Part shown: positions 14,067-24,001 of the stretch, in pieces
How the letters are laid out: each line of letters starts with the position of its first letter
How positions within the stretch are numbered: position 1 is the stretch's first letter
Assembly: GCF_020515695.1 (NCBI RefSeq)
Contig: NZ_JAIWJA010000007.1
Location: 124,001 to 188,000 of the forward strand
DNA length: 64,000 bases
From: Pseudomonas sp. MWU16-30317
Lineage (GTDB): Bacteria; Pseudomonadota; Gammaproteobacteria; Pseudomonadales; Pseudomonadaceae
Reading direction: 5' to 3'
Position numbers and translations under genes: made by a program
The notes under the pieces: generated by a model
The model's database searches: none
The model's input: only the letters and a program-made list of their open reading frames with translations
What the model was told of the DNA's origin: nothing

Positions 14067-14235
14067 GACCTTTCCTTAGACGGGCAGACGGCTGTGACGG
14101 GACAAAGAGGATTCGACGACTGCCAGTGATACGTCGCGGTCGGGAACCACTGCATCGCAAAGAGCGGATTTATGACGCTATCGGGGGGATTTGCATGAAG
14201 CATGCCAGCCACGGCGACGCGTGGCCTGCATGCCG

Positions 14236-14254
14236 CAAGGGGCTTGCCCCCTTA
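14236..14254. terminator. Hairpin downstream of the giant glycosyltransferase gene
   Basis: The repeat aaggggcttgcccccttac forms a 6-bp stem (14237-14242 with 14248-14253) in the 203-bp gap between the two large transferase genes. No T-tract follows. It resembles the short GC-rich hairpins common in pseudomonad intergenic DNA. The rest of the gap shows nothing recognisable. Confidence 0.35.
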
Positions 14255-14269
14255 CGGGCCGTCTAGCGG

Positions 14270-17200
14270 TCAGTCACCCAGCCATGCCGACGCCCAATGC
14301 TGGACGTTATCGGCGCGCAGCATGTAGTCGCGCATCACCGTGCGCTTGAGCTCGTCGCCCATGCGGTAGCTGGCCTCGGGATCGGCGAGGTGCATGCGAA
14401 TCGCCTCCAGCCATTCTGCGGTGGAGTTGGTCAGCACTCGCGTGCACGGCAGATAACCGCCATAGGCCGCGGTGTTGCTGCAGATCACCGGGTAGCCACA
14501 GGCGCCGTATTCCAGCAGGCGCAAGTTGCTCTTGCAGTCGTTGAACGGGTGAAACTCCAGCGGTGCCAGGGCCAGGTCCAGGTTGAGACTGGCGAGTTTG
14601 GCCGGATAGACGCTCAGACCGATCACGCCATGGAATTCATGCACGTAGGGACGCAGGATATCCGGGCACATGCCAAAGAATACCCATTCGACTTCGTCCG
14701 CCAGCAGACGCACGACATCGGCAATCAACTCCAGGTCGCCGCGGTGGCTGGTGCCGCCGCCCCAACCCACCCGAGGCTTGCGCGAAGTGCGCCGCTTGCT
14801 GTGCAGATTGCTCCACAGCTCGGTCGCCAACATGTTCGGCACCACGCGGATATCCTGATGCATCCCCGCCAGCGCGTCGGCCAGTGGCTCGGTCGACACC
14901 ACGACCCGGTCACACAGGGCGATCACTTTCTGGATGCTGTCGGCCACCGTGGGCGGCAGGTCTCGCGCATGGTCGTTCTTTTTCGGAACGTTGGTGACCA
15001 GGTCATCGAGTTCGAAGATCAACCGGCTGTTGAAGTAGCGCTTGAGATCGACAGCCTCGCGAATGGCGTTCTCGAAATACCGGCCCTGCAGGATCACCAC
15101 ATCCGGACGCGACCGTTCGATTTGCACCAGCGTCGGGGTTTCATAGGCTACGCGGCTGACGATACGCCCTGCCGCTTCCAATTCCTCGAGCGGCTGCACC
15201 ACCCGGTAGTGGGCGACGGCCGTGGTGTTTATCGGTAGCCCCAGCACGGTCGGCAATGGCCGATGGGTGAAGGGGTACCAGTCGTTACGTTTGCCGGGTT
15301 CAAGGACGAAACTGGCGCCGTCCAGGCTCAGGCTGGGGTTGTAGGCCGGGTCCCGGGCGATAGACGGCAGCCAGCGGTCAAGCAGGTGGCTACCGGCCAA
15401 TTGCTGAGCCTCGGCCGTGTCGTTGAACGCCTTGCGGGCGCCGATCGCCAGCTGCGCATAAGGCGTCCAGACGGTCAGCAGGCCCTGCTCGGCGATGCGC
15501 AGGCACAGGTCCACGTCGTGCCCCAGACTGGCGAAATGGGTGGTATTGAACCCATCCAGCTCATCGAATATCGATTTGCTCACCATCAGGCAGTCGATGC
15601 CCACAGCGCTGTAGTTCTGGGTGATCTGCAAACGCTGCATGTACCCCGGCGCGTCGGCCGCAACCGAGAAAAACGGCGTGCCCCAGCCGCCTTTCATCCC
15701 CAGCACCAGGCCCGCCTGTTCAATGGCGCCATCCGGGCGAACCAGGCGGGGGCCGACAATGGCCACCTCCGGGCGCTGCGCCAGTTGCACCATCTGCTCA
15801 AGCCAGTCCTGCTGGGTCGCCACCAGGTACGGGCTGTAAAACAACACGAACTCACCACGGGCCTGCGCTGCGCCCGCATTGAAGGCTGCCGCAGGGGTCA
15901 GGGTCGATGCACAATCGAGCACGCGCAGCTTGTCGCCACCCAATTGCGCCATGCCCGCAAACCAGGCCCGAGCATCGGCCGAGACGCTGGCGTTATTGAC
16001 CAGCACCACCTCGAAGTGGCCGTAACCGGTATTGCCGAGCAGGCATTCGACACAGCGCTGCACCAACGCGAGCTGATCCTTGCTGACGATCACGATCGAC
16101 ACCAACGGGCGGGTCGGATGCAGGTATTCGATATGGGTAAGCAACACGCCGGCCCCCGACTGCAGCCGATAATCGATGCCCAGGCGCTGCAGGTGGGCTT
16201 CGACCACCGGGGCGTTCTGCTCGACTACCTGCGGCACGGCCAGCCACTGCGCCAGGGAATATTGCGACTCTACCAGCACCTCGGCGACATGCCCGATCGC
16301 CAGGCTGCCGGACGACTCGAACAAGCGCCACAACACGTCGATGCCCGCCAGTTCGCCAAAGCGCGACTGCAGACCACCGCACGCCAGCACGGCCTGGCGC
16401 TGAAACACCAGGTTGCGCCCGACGTAGGGATAGCTGCGCAACATGTCCAGGTTGAAGTCGGGCTTGAACACCGGGTCCCGGGATTCGCCATCGCGCAGCG
16501 CACCTTCATCGCTATAGAGGCACTGCAAGTCAGCACTTTGGCTGATGCGTTGAGCGAGCAGAAACAACGCCGGCGCGGTCAAGCGATCGCCGCTGCGCAG
16601 CAGGTAGATCCAGTCGGCGCCGTCCAGCTGCGGCAGCAATTGGTTGATCTGGGCGTTGACGTCGTCCTGCAACGGCAGGGTAAAGACTTTTTCCTCCAAC
16701 TGCGGCGCGACACAGTCGGCGCTCAGCACCAGAATCAGCTCAGGCGGGTAATGTTGTTCGGCCAGGCTGCGCAGGCTGATCTCGACCCCGGCACTGTTAC
16801 CCAGGGAGTTGACGATCACCGGCACGATGCGCGGGCGCTGCGGCCAACTGGCGACCACATCCGGCAACAGCTCCAGGTGCGCCGGGCTCAGTGTCCTGCA
16901 GCCGAGCCAATCCTGGTAGAGCTCGGCAAAACTTTCGCTGGCCAAGCCGACATGGAAGGCCTGTTGCCCGACTTTGCGGATCAGCGCATGGTTGAGGCCC
17001 AACTCCTCCCATTCACGGGGCGACTGCTCGGCCTGTTCCAGCGGCACATAGCGCACATAGCCTTTTTGCGGCGGCTCGCTGCTGCGCTCTTTGAGCATCT
17101 GACCCAACCAGCCACGCTCGCGCTCCATTCCATCAATGATCGATTGGCGCCGACTCAAGCGCTGCGGGTGCAGGCGTTCAACCGTGAGGATATCGTTGAT

Positions 17201-17839
17201 ATACACCATGTTGCCGCGGCCCAGCAGGCAAGCGAACAACGCCAGATCCAGCAATGCCTCGAAACAATGCCCTGGCTGGGTGAGCGCGGGCAGCAATGCC
17301 TGCAAATCGACACGACGGAACAACGCGCTGCTGAAGCAACCGAGAAAGTTGGCCGGATACGTATCGAGCATGCCGAGCATGTCCGATCCCAGGAACAGTG
17401 CGGTAGTCGGAGCAATGCCCACATTGGCCATGCGTGCGGGCAGGCGGATCTCATCGCGATCGCAGAAATAACGCTGCGCGAGCACCAGGTTGACGTCGGT
17501 GTTGTCCAGCATGGCGGCAGCCTGACGGCGCACGCACTCGGTGTACAGACGGTCGTCATCGCAGAGGAACTTGACCAGCTCGCCCTGCGCGTCATCCAGC
17601 CCGCGCTGCAGATTGCCCGCCAGGCCCAGGGGTTGCGGGTTGCGGTGGTAGCGGATCGGCACCTGGCTGTTGAGCCCTTGAGCTTCGCAAGCGGCCTGGA
17701 TTTCACTGCCGCGCGAATCGTCGCAGACGATCACTTCCAGATGGGGGTAGGTCTGCGCCAGCGCATCCTGCAACGCCATCGCGAAGAAATCCGGATTGGA
17801 AGCGGGAATGACGATGCTGATCAGCGGGACTGAAGACAC
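14270..17839 (-). CDS. Giant three-module flagellin glycosyltransferase (Fgt1-like)
   Basis: About 1189 residues with four parts: an N-terminal GT2 domain (about 3-220: LISIVIPASN, VIVCDD, FLCDDDRLY); a second GT2-like segment with FKPDFNLDML near 456; a third GT2 domain (about 580-800) where the expected DSD is replaced by SPY in GEFVLFYSPYLVA (about 667); and a C-terminal GT4-like domain (about 900-1189: RVGWGGGTSHRGD, LRLLEYGACGYPVICS). It is the first gene after flgL, as Fgt1 is in P. syringae. I prefer the GTG at 17839, preceded by GAGAG at 8 nt and giving SSVPLISIVIP; a TTG 36 bp upstream is possible. Role in flagellin glycosylation is inferred from architecture and context. Confidence 0.78.
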   Translation of the reverse strand: MSSVPLISIVIPASNPDFFAMALQDALAQTYPHLEVIVCDDSRGSEIQAACEAQGLNSQVPIRYHRNPQPLGLAGNLQRGLDDAQGELVKFLCDDDRLYTECVRRQAAAMLDNTDVNLVLAQRYFCDRDEIRLPARMANVGIAPTTALFLGSDMLGMLDTYPANFLGCFSSALFRRVDLQALLPALTQPGHCFEALLDLALFACLLGRGNMVYINDILTVERLHPQRLSRRQSIIDGMERERGWLGQMLKERSSEPPQKGYVRYVPLEQAEQSPREWEELGLNHALIRKVGQQAFHVGLASESFAELYQDWLGCRTLSPAHLELLPDVVASWPQRPRIVPVIVNSLGNSAGVEISLRSLAEQHYPPELILVLSADCVAPQLEEKVFTLPLQDDVNAQINQLLPQLDGADWIYLLRSGDRLTAPALFLLAQRISQSADLQCLYSDEGALRDGESRDPVFKPDFNLDMLRSYPYVGRNLVFQRQAVLACGGLQSRFGELAGIDVLWRLFESSGSLAIGHVAEVLVESQYSLAQWLAVPQVVEQNAPVVEAHLQRLGIDYRLQSGAGVLLTHIEYLHPTRPLVSIVIVSKDQLALVQRCVECLLGNTGYGHFEVVLVNNASVSADARAWFAGMAQLGGDKLRVLDCASTLTPAAAFNAGAAQARGEFVLFYSPYLVATQQDWLEQMVQLAQRPEVAIVGPRLVRPDGAIEQAGLVLGMKGGWGTPFFSVAADAPGYMQRLQITQNYSAVGIDCLMVSKSIFDELDGFNTTHFASLGHDVDLCLRIAEQGLLTVWTPYAQLAIGARKAFNDTAEAQQLAGSHLLDRWLPSIARDPAYNPSLSLDGASFVLEPGKRNDWYPFTHRPLPTVLGLPINTTAVAHYRVVQPLEELEAAGRIVSRVAYETPTLVQIERSRPDVVILQGRYFENAIREAVDLKRYFNSRLIFELDDLVTNVPKKNDHARDLPPTVADSIQKVIALCDRVVVSTEPLADALAGMHQDIRVVPNMLATELWSNLHSKRRTSRKPRVGWGGGTSHRGDLELIADVVRLLADEVEWVFFGMCPDILRPYVHEFHGVIGLSVYPAKLASLNLDLALAPLEFHPFNDCKSNLRLLEYGACGYPVICSNTAAYGGYLPCTRVLTNSTAEWLEAIRMHLADPEASYRMGDELKRTVMRDYMLRADNVQHWASAWLGD

Positions 17840-17906
17840 TATGAACGCTCTCACGCGGCAGGCGTCCGGCGACAACGTGACAAGCGCGGACGCTACAGAA
17901 GGGATG

Positions 17907-17930
17907 ACCGCGGGGCACCTGCCCCGCGGT
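17907..17930 (-). terminator. Terminator-like hairpin after flgL
   Basis: A 10-bp GC-rich stem (accgcggggc / gccccgcggt, loop of 4) begins 20 bp after the flgL stop codon on the minus strand. No T-tract follows. It separates the flagellar operon from the glycosylation genes. Confidence 0.55.
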
Positions 17931-17949
17931 TACAGGTAGCGAGTGTAGC

Positions 17950-19554
17950 TTAGAGCTTGTTGAACAGGCCAAGCTGCGAGATACGGCTGAACGCCAGTTG
18001 CGCCGCCGAGAGCATGGTCTGCTGCAAGGTCAAGCGGGTCATGACTTCGGCCGGATCGGAATTGCGGATGGCCGACTGGTTGGTGTCGTTGTTGGTGGTC
18101 AGCGTGGTGTTGGTGGTCGATTGTGCATCCACCGCCTGGCCCCGAGCACCAATCGAGCTGAGCGCCGTACTGACCTGATCGCTCCCGGAAGCCAGGTTGC
18201 CGATGGCCGATTGCAGCTGAGCGTTGAGCTTCTGGGTCGCCACGGCGTCGCCGTCAGTCGGCGTCATCAGCGCAGTTCTCAGATCGTTCAAGGTGTTGAG
18301 AATGTTCTGATTGGTATGGGTATTGGACTGCACCGTGAACTGATCGCCGGTGGCCGGCGTACCGCTGATACTGAACTTGACGCCGGCGAGGGTCACCGAG
18401 CCACCCGTGAGTGTCTGGCTGTCGATCGGCTGACTGTTGGCAGTCAAAGGCGACGCATACAACGCCACGGTAGTCGTCGGCGTGGTGCCGGTGACCTTCA
18501 CCACCGCACCGCTCGCAGGGAACTTGCTGGTGTAGGCAACCGCATCGGCCGCCTGGGTGGCCGCGGACGCAGTCGAATCGGAAGCGCCAGTGATGGCGGA
18601 GGTAATCTGCGACGTTGAGGTGTTGGTGCTGACCCGTGCGGTGTTGAAGGTGTCCGGCGTGGCCGCAAAAGTGAAGCTGCGACCGGTCAACACAGTCGAG
18701 GCGTCATCACCGGTGGCAAGGTTGACGTTGAGGGTCAGGTCGACACCGCGAAAACTGACGGTCTGATCCGCTGCGGTACTGGCCGACACCACGCCATTGG
18801 CCGTCAGTTCCGAGGTCCTGTCTGTACCGGTGTTGTCGGTGATTTTCAGCTGCGTGGCGCTGGTGTAGCTGATGGTATAGGGCGCGCCGCTGGTGAACGA
18901 AGAGCTGTAGGTAGCGCTGTTCGAGACGATACCGCCCGAGAGCGTGACCTTGCCGTCACTGACGCTCGGCGTGGTGCTGGTACGGGTGGTATTGGTCGCC
19001 TGCTCGAAAGCATCCCAACCGGTGGTGTTGGTGGCGATCGACAAGCCTTGACCGATAGCGACGTTCGTCGAGGTCTGATCGCCGTTATAGCTGTACGAAC
19101 CATCGGCGTTCACGGTGTAGGGCGGCGTCGATGATTTGGAACCCGAGAACAGATAGTTACCGCTTGCATCCTGGCTGTTCATCAAGCCAAGCACTTGAGA
19201 CTGGATCTGCGACAGCTCCTCGGCGTTGGCCTGGCGGTCAGCGTCGGTATAGGTGGCGTTGCTGGCCGATAGCGCCAGTTCGCGGGCGCGCTGCAGTGCA
19301 TTGGTAATACTGGTGAGCGCAGTTTCCGAAGCCGTCATGGTGGTCGTGGCGGCGGTCATGTTGCTCTTGTACTGCGTCAGCATGGAGCTCTGCTGGCCCA
19401 GTTGCAGCAGGCGCGCGGCACCGACCGGATCATCGGCGGCGGTATTGACCTTGATGCCGCTGCTGGCCTCTTCGCCGGATGCAACCACGTTGCCGTAGGT
19501 GCGGGAATAGTTGGCAGCGCTGGTTTCGTAGTATTGACTGGTGGAAATACGCAT
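17950..19554 (-). CDS. flgL: FlgL, hook-filament junction protein 3
   Basis: This 534-residue flagellin-like junction protein forms the layer that connects FlgK to the filament. The N-terminal helical D0/D1 region (about 1-190) has MRISTSQYYETS and NTAADDPVGAARL. The C-terminal helices (about 430-534) end in TMLSAAQLAFSRISQLGLFNKL, the flagellin-family C-terminus. The centre is Ser/Thr/Ala-rich. It is longer than the enterobacterial protein (a little over 300 residues) because of this central insertion. It is last in flgFGHIJKL, 13 bp after flgK. Confidence 0.95.
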   Translation of the reverse strand: MRISTSQYYETSAANYSRTYGNVVASGEEASSGIKVNTAADDPVGAARLLQLGQQSSMLTQYKSNMTAATTTMTASETALTSITNALQRARELALSASNATYTDADRQANAEELSQIQSQVLGLMNSQDASGNYLFSGSKSSTPPYTVNADGSYSYNGDQTSTNVAIGQGLSIATNTTGWDAFEQATNTTRTSTTPSVSDGKVTLSGGIVSNSATYSSSFTSGAPYTISYTSATQLKITDNTGTDRTSELTANGVVSASTAADQTVSFRGVDLTLNVNLATGDDASTVLTGRSFTFAATPDTFNTARVSTNTSTSQITSAITGASDSTASAATQAADAVAYTSKFPASGAVVKVTGTTPTTTVALYASPLTANSQPIDSQTLTGGSVTLAGVKFSISGTPATGDQFTVQSNTHTNQNILNTLNDLRTALMTPTDGDAVATQKLNAQLQSAIGNLASGSDQVSTALSSIGARGQAVDAQSTTNTTLTTNNDTNQSAIRNSDPAEVMTRLTLQQTMLSAAQLAFSRISQLGLFNKL

Positions 19555-19567
19555 ACGTCAGCGCTCC

Positions 19568-21583
19568 TTAAAGATTGTTGATCAAGGTATCGAACATGGT
19601 CTGGGCCGCCTTGATGATCTGCGACGAGGCGGTGTAGTACTGCTGATACTTGACCAGGTTGGCGGTTTCTTCGTCGAGGTTGACCCCCGATACCGAATCC
19701 CGCGAAGTGGTGGCCTGAGTCAATACCGCGGTGGTCGCGGTCACGTCGCTGGTGCCCTGGGCCGCCTTGGCACCGACACTGGATACCAAGGATGCGTTGG
19801 CATCGGACAGGCTCACGCCGTTGCCGTCGGCGGTACCGATGGTGGCCTTGGTCTGCAGCGCCAGGGTGGTGATGGCGTTGCGGTTGTCCGAGGAGCCGGC
19901 GGCGGTCATCGACACGGTGTAGGTATCGTTGCTGGCTGGGGTACCCGACACGGTCATCGCAAAGCTGTAGCTCTTGCCGGCAATGGCGGCGCCGCTCGAG
20001 TCCAGCAGCGGGATGGTGATGCTCAATGCGTTGTTCTGGCCAGGCACGATGCTGCCAGCGGCGCTGGTGATCTCGGTGCCTGCGGCGGTGTAGACCTTGT
20101 AGCTTTGCGTACCGTCAGTGGCCGTCGCCCCGAACACCAGCTTGACCGGCGAGGAATTCTTGATGCCGGCCTGCAGGTCGGCGCTCGAACCGTCGTCGAG
20201 CACCGAGCTCAGGGCCGGCTGGGTGACCGAGCCGGACCCGCTGTTGCTGGCCCCGGCATTGACGGTCAAGGCACCCGCGGCAGCGAGCGTCTTGGAGTCG
20301 GTCATGACCGTGGTAATGGCCGTGGCCGCTGAGCGCGTCGGGGTGATCTTGAAGGTGTCACCGGCCTGCACGCTGGTACCGTTGAGCGACAGCTGAAAGC
20401 CGTCGATCTCGGGTTTGTCGGCGGTGCTGTAGCTGCCCATGGCGGTGCCGTCCGGCAGTTTGCTGACGGAGTAGTGGGTCGCGTCGGTGAAGGTCACCTG
20501 GTAGTCGTTGGCCGTCAGTTTGCTGGTGTCGCTGATGCTGACGTTGAAGTTGCTGGAACCCTTGTTCGTCGTGGCGCCGATACTGCGCTGGGTCACTTGC
20601 GCATCGCTGTTGATGTCACTGTAAAGGGCGCTGCCGAAGTTGCCGTAGCTGTCGACGCCTTGTGCCAGTTGGCTATTGACCGTGTCGGCCATGGTCAGGG
20701 CGATACGCCCCAGCTCGTTGGTGGCAGGCGTCAGCACGTCAGAACGATAACGCAGCAGACCGCCGATGCTGCCGCCGCTGATCACCGAGGTGACGTCGGT
20801 GCTGTATTGCGAATAGTTGAGCTGCAGGCTCATCTGCGTCGCATCGGTGGTGCTCGGTACGGTCGTCAACGTGTTGACCGTGCTGCCGCTGACCAGGGTC
20901 TGGCCATTGCCGATGTAGACATCGTAGCTGCCGTTGTTGTCGATGACCTTGGCGCCCACCAGCTCGTTGAGCTGGCGCACGGCTTCGTTGCGCGAGTCGA
21001 GCAGGCTGTTGGGGCTGCCGCCGTTGTTCGCCTGAGTGATCTGGGTGTTGAGCTTGGCGATGCTGGCCGCGAGGTCGTTGACCTTGCTGGCGGTGCTGGC
21101 GAGCTGGCTGTTGACGTCGGTGTTCTGAGCAGCCAATTGCGAGGCGACCGAGTTGAACCGAGCCGTCAACGCTTTCGCGGAGGTCAGCAACGAGGCACGC
21201 GACGAGGCATCGTTGGCAGTGGTCGACACGGCCTGCAACTGAGTAAAGAACGACGCCATGGTGGTGGAAATGCCGGTGCTGTCATCCGACAGCAGGGCGT
21301 CGGTGCTCGACGCCTGGGTCGAGTACGCAGTGGCATCGGCCGCCAGGGCGGTAGTGGTCTGCACCTGGGTATCGAGGAAGCTGTTGTAGATGCGACGAAC
21401 ATCGGACAGCGTCGTACCAGTACCAATGTAGCCCACGCCGATATTCTGCAGGGCGGACGACGTGGTCACCGTTTGTTGGCGCGAATAGCCGTCGGTATCA
21501 ACGTTGGCAATGTTGTTACTGATGGTGTTCAGCGCTGCGGTGTTGGCATTGAGCGACGAGAGCCCGATGTTGATCAGCGACAT
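19568..21583 (-). CDS. flgK: FlgK, hook-associated protein 1
   Basis: This 671-residue hook-filament junction protein has the N-terminal rod/hook signature SLINIGLSSLNANTAALNTISNNIANVDTDGYSRQ and the matching C-terminal helix NLVKYQQYYTASSQIIKAAQTMFDTLINNL. The long Ser/Thr/Gly-rich centre forms the exposed domains. It is exported by the flagellar type III system, so it has no Sec signal. It lies between flgJ (10-bp gap) and flgL. Confidence 0.96.
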   Translation of the reverse strand: MSLINIGLSSLNANTAALNTISNNIANVDTDGYSRQQTVTTSSALQNIGVGYIGTGTTLSDVRRIYNSFLDTQVQTTTALAADATAYSTQASSTDALLSDDSTGISTTMASFFTQLQAVSTTANDASSRASLLTSAKALTARFNSVASQLAAQNTDVNSQLASTASKVNDLAASIAKLNTQITQANNGGSPNSLLDSRNEAVRQLNELVGAKVIDNNGSYDVYIGNGQTLVSGSTVNTLTTVPSTTDATQMSLQLNYSQYSTDVTSVISGGSIGGLLRYRSDVLTPATNELGRIALTMADTVNSQLAQGVDSYGNFGSALYSDINSDAQVTQRSIGATTNKGSSNFNVSISDTSKLTANDYQVTFTDATHYSVSKLPDGTAMGSYSTADKPEIDGFQLSLNGTSVQAGDTFKITPTRSAATAITTVMTDSKTLAAAGALTVNAGASNSGSGSVTQPALSSVLDDGSSADLQAGIKNSSPVKLVFGATATDGTQSYKVYTAAGTEITSAAGSIVPGQNNALSITIPLLDSSGAAIAGKSYSFAMTVSGTPASNDTYTVSMTAAGSSDNRNAITTLALQTKATIGTADGNGVSLSDANASLVSSVGAKAAQGTSDVTATTAVLTQATTSRDSVSGVNLDEETANLVKYQQYYTASSQIIKAAQTMFDTLINNL

Positions 21584-21593
21584 GGTTCAGCCC

Positions 21594-22868
21594 TTATAAA
21601 GTCGTGGAAGAACTACCCATTGCGTAGTTCTGGTAGCTCTTCATCTGCTTGGCAATCTGGGAAATCTTCGAGGCATAGTCCGGGTCGGTGGCGTAGCCGG
21701 CTTTCTGCAGCTCTTTTACAAACTGTTCCGGGTTATCGGCCGCATTCACCACACCTTTATAGCGATCGTTGTTCTGCAACAGGCTGACCAAATCGTGGAA
21801 ACTGTCGGCATACGAGGAGTACGAGCGGAACTGCGCCGTCTCCTTGACCATCGCGCCATTGCGGAACTCGCTGGTGATCGCCCGCGCTTGCTCGCCCTGC
21901 CAGTTGCCGGACGCCTTGATGCCGAACAGGTTGTGGCTGCTGGTGCCGTCTTCGGCACGCATCACCGATTTGCCGAAGCCGGTTTCCAGCGCGGCTTGGG
22001 CCACCAGAATCTTGGGATCGACGCCGATACGTGCTGCGGCTTCTTGCGCCATCGGCAGCATGGTGTCGATAAATTCGTCACGCGAGGCGAACGCACTTTT
22101 GCCAGGCGCCAACGGAATCTGCACGCGGCGGGTTTCCTGCGCCTTGATGATCGGCAAGGTCGGATCCTGGGTCCAGTCGCCGTTGCCGCCATCGGTGCCG
22201 GTGGCGTCGCTGGTGCTGGCGACTGCAGCGGTGGCCGTGGCGACCTGGCTCCGGCCCGCCAGCAGGACGTTGGAATGCGCCGTGCCTTCAGGGTGCAAGC
22301 GATTACGGCTGGCGTCGGTGGTGCCATCGCCGGAAGCCGACGGGACGATGCCCGCCAGCAGACGATCGGACAGTTTGCTCGGCAACGACAGGCGCCGCTC
22401 GTTGAGCTTGGCCATGAGGTTGGCGCCGCTGACCGCGGTGCTGGCAGTGCTGTCGGCGGCGCTGTTGTGCACCGCCCCCAGGGGTGTGCCGTTGCTGCCA
22501 GGACGCTGGAACGGGTTGTTGCCAGCGCTGTGGCCCACGTCCTTGGTCTTCGACAATTGCCGCATCAGCACGTCCTGCAGACCAATACCGCCCTGGTGCG
22601 ACATGGTCACGGCGAGCTGCTGGTCGTACATGGACTGGTACTGCTTGACGGTCTCGGTGTTGAGCGGGTTGTCCTTGGCCAGCACATCGTTGGCGGAACG
22701 CATGGACTTGAGCATCTCGCCGACGAACAGCGACTCGAATTCCTGAGCGACCTTCTTGAGGTTGGCGTCGCTGTCGCGATCGCCAATCTTGAGGTTGTTC
22801 AGACGATTGAGGTCGGTGTAGGCGCCGCTGTCGGCAGGGGCGGAAACTCCCCCTTTAGGCATGTCCAT
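21594..22868 (-). CDS. flgJ: FlgJ, rod cap and peptidoglycan hydrolase
   Basis: This 424-residue dual-domain protein has an N-terminal rod-capping domain (about 25-110: FESLFVGEMLKSMR, MSHQGGIGLQDVL). A Ser/Ala/Thr-rich linker follows, then a C-terminal glucosaminidase domain (about 255-415) with the catalytic glutamate in AQAALETGFGKS. It opens the murein layer so the rod can cross the periplasm. It is 11 bp downstream of flgI. The length is greater than in enterobacteria because of the linker. Confidence 0.95.
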   Translation of the reverse strand: MDMPKGGVSAPADSGAYTDLNRLNNLKIGDRDSDANLKKVAQEFESLFVGEMLKSMRSANDVLAKDNPLNTETVKQYQSMYDQQLAVTMSHQGGIGLQDVLMRQLSKTKDVGHSAGNNPFQRPGSNGTPLGAVHNSAADSTASTAVSGANLMAKLNERRLSLPSKLSDRLLAGIVPSASGDGTTDASRNRLHPEGTAHSNVLLAGRSQVATATAAVASTSDATGTDGGNGDWTQDPTLPIIKAQETRRVQIPLAPGKSAFASRDEFIDTMLPMAQEAAARIGVDPKILVAQAALETGFGKSVMRAEDGTSSHNLFGIKASGNWQGEQARAITSEFRNGAMVKETAQFRSYSSYADSFHDLVSLLQNNDRYKGVVNAADNPEQFVKELQKAGYATDPDYASKISQIAKQMKSYQNYAMGSSSTTL

Positions 22869-22879
22869 GGTCGCTTACC

Positions 22880-23989
22880 TCAAATGACGATCAGGTCGGC
22901 CTGCAAGGCGCCGGCCTGTTTCAAGGCTTCAAGAATGGCCATCAGGTCGCTGGGCGCTGCGCCCACCTGATTCACCGCCCGTACGATCTCGTCCAGGGTC
23001 GTGCCCGGGCCGAACTTGAACATCGGTTTGGCTTCCTGCTGGGCATTGACCTTGGAGCGCGGCACGACAGCCGTGGTGCCGTTGGACAAGGCGCCAGGCT
23101 GGCTGACGATCGGGTCTTCGGTGATGGTCACGGTCAGGCTGCCGTGCGTGACCGCAGCGGGCGAAACCTTGACGTTCTGGCCGATCACGATAGTACCGGT
23201 ACGCGAGTTGATGATGACTTTGGCGACCGCCTGACCAGGATCGATCTCGAGGTTCTCGAGCACCGACAGGTAGTCGACCCGCTGGTTGGGATCGAGCGGC
23301 GCAGTGACGCGCACCGAACCGCCATCGATGGCCTGAGCCACGCCAGGGCCGAGCATGTTGTTGATGGTGTCAACGATATGCTTGGCGGTGGTGAAGTCGG
23401 AGCGGTTGAGGTTCAAGGTCAGGCTGTTGCCCTGGTTGAAACCGCTCGGTACCGAACGCTCGACCGTGGCACCGCCAGGAATCCGCCCCGACGACGGCAC
23501 GTTGACGGTGATCTTCGAACCATCGCGGCCTTCGGCGTCGAAGCCGCCCACCACCAGGTTGCCCTGAGCGACGGCGTAGACGTTGCCGTCGATACCCTTG
23601 AGCGGGGTCATCAGCAGGCTGCCGCCGCGCAGGCTCTTGGAGTTACCGATGGACGACACGGTAATGTCGATGGCCTGACCGGGTTTGGAGAACGCCGGCA
23701 GATCGGCAAAGATCGACACCGCCGCGACGTTTTTCAGCTGCACGGTGCCCGAGCCCGACGGCACCTTGATGCCGAACTGGGCGAGCATGTTGTTGAACGT
23801 CTGCAAGGTGAACGGCGTTTGCGTGGTCTGGTCACCCGTACCATCGAGCCCCACCACCAGACCGTAGCCGATCAACTGGTTGGTACGTACGCCCGAAATG
23901 CTGGCGATGTCCTTCAGACGTTCGGCTTGAACGCTGAAGGCCATGGACAACAACATCGTCGCCGCAATCAGGTGTTTGAGTTTGAACAT
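22880..23989 (-). CDS. flgI: FlgI, flagellar P-ring protein
   Basis: A 369-residue periplasmic protein whose signal peptide ([22 protein letters not shown]) is cleaved before [13 protein letters not shown]. The family motif [19 protein letters not shown] follows. It forms the P ring around the rod in the peptidoglycan layer. I chose the ATG at 23989, which begins the signal peptide; a GTG at 24001 abutting the flgH stop would add four residues. Confidence 0.95.
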   Translation of the reverse strand: MFKLKHLIAATMLLSMAFSVQAERLKDIASISGVRTNQLIGYGLVVGLDGTGDQTTQTPFTLQTFNNMLAQFGIKVPSGSGTVQLKNVAAVSIFADLPAFSKPGQAIDITVSSIGNSKSLRGGSLLMTPLKGIDGNVYAVAQGNLVVGGFDAEGRDGSKITVNVPSSGRIPGGATVERSVPSGFNQGNSLTLNLNRSDFTTAKHIVDTINNMLGPGVAQAIDGGSVRVTAPLDPNQRVDYLSVLENLEIDPGQAVAKVIINSRTGTIVIGQNVKVSPAAVTHGSLTVTITEDPIVSQPGALSNGTTAVVPRSKVNAQQEAKPMFKFGPGTTLDEIVRAVNQVGAAPSDLMAILEALKQAGALQADLIVI

Positions 23990-24001
23990 GGTCAGGCGCA
24001 C

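Noticed and set aside
15263-17833. 856-codon open frame on the plus strand
   Set aside because: Shadow of the giant glycosyltransferase gene, in the high-GC antisense frame; its product has no recognisable domain.
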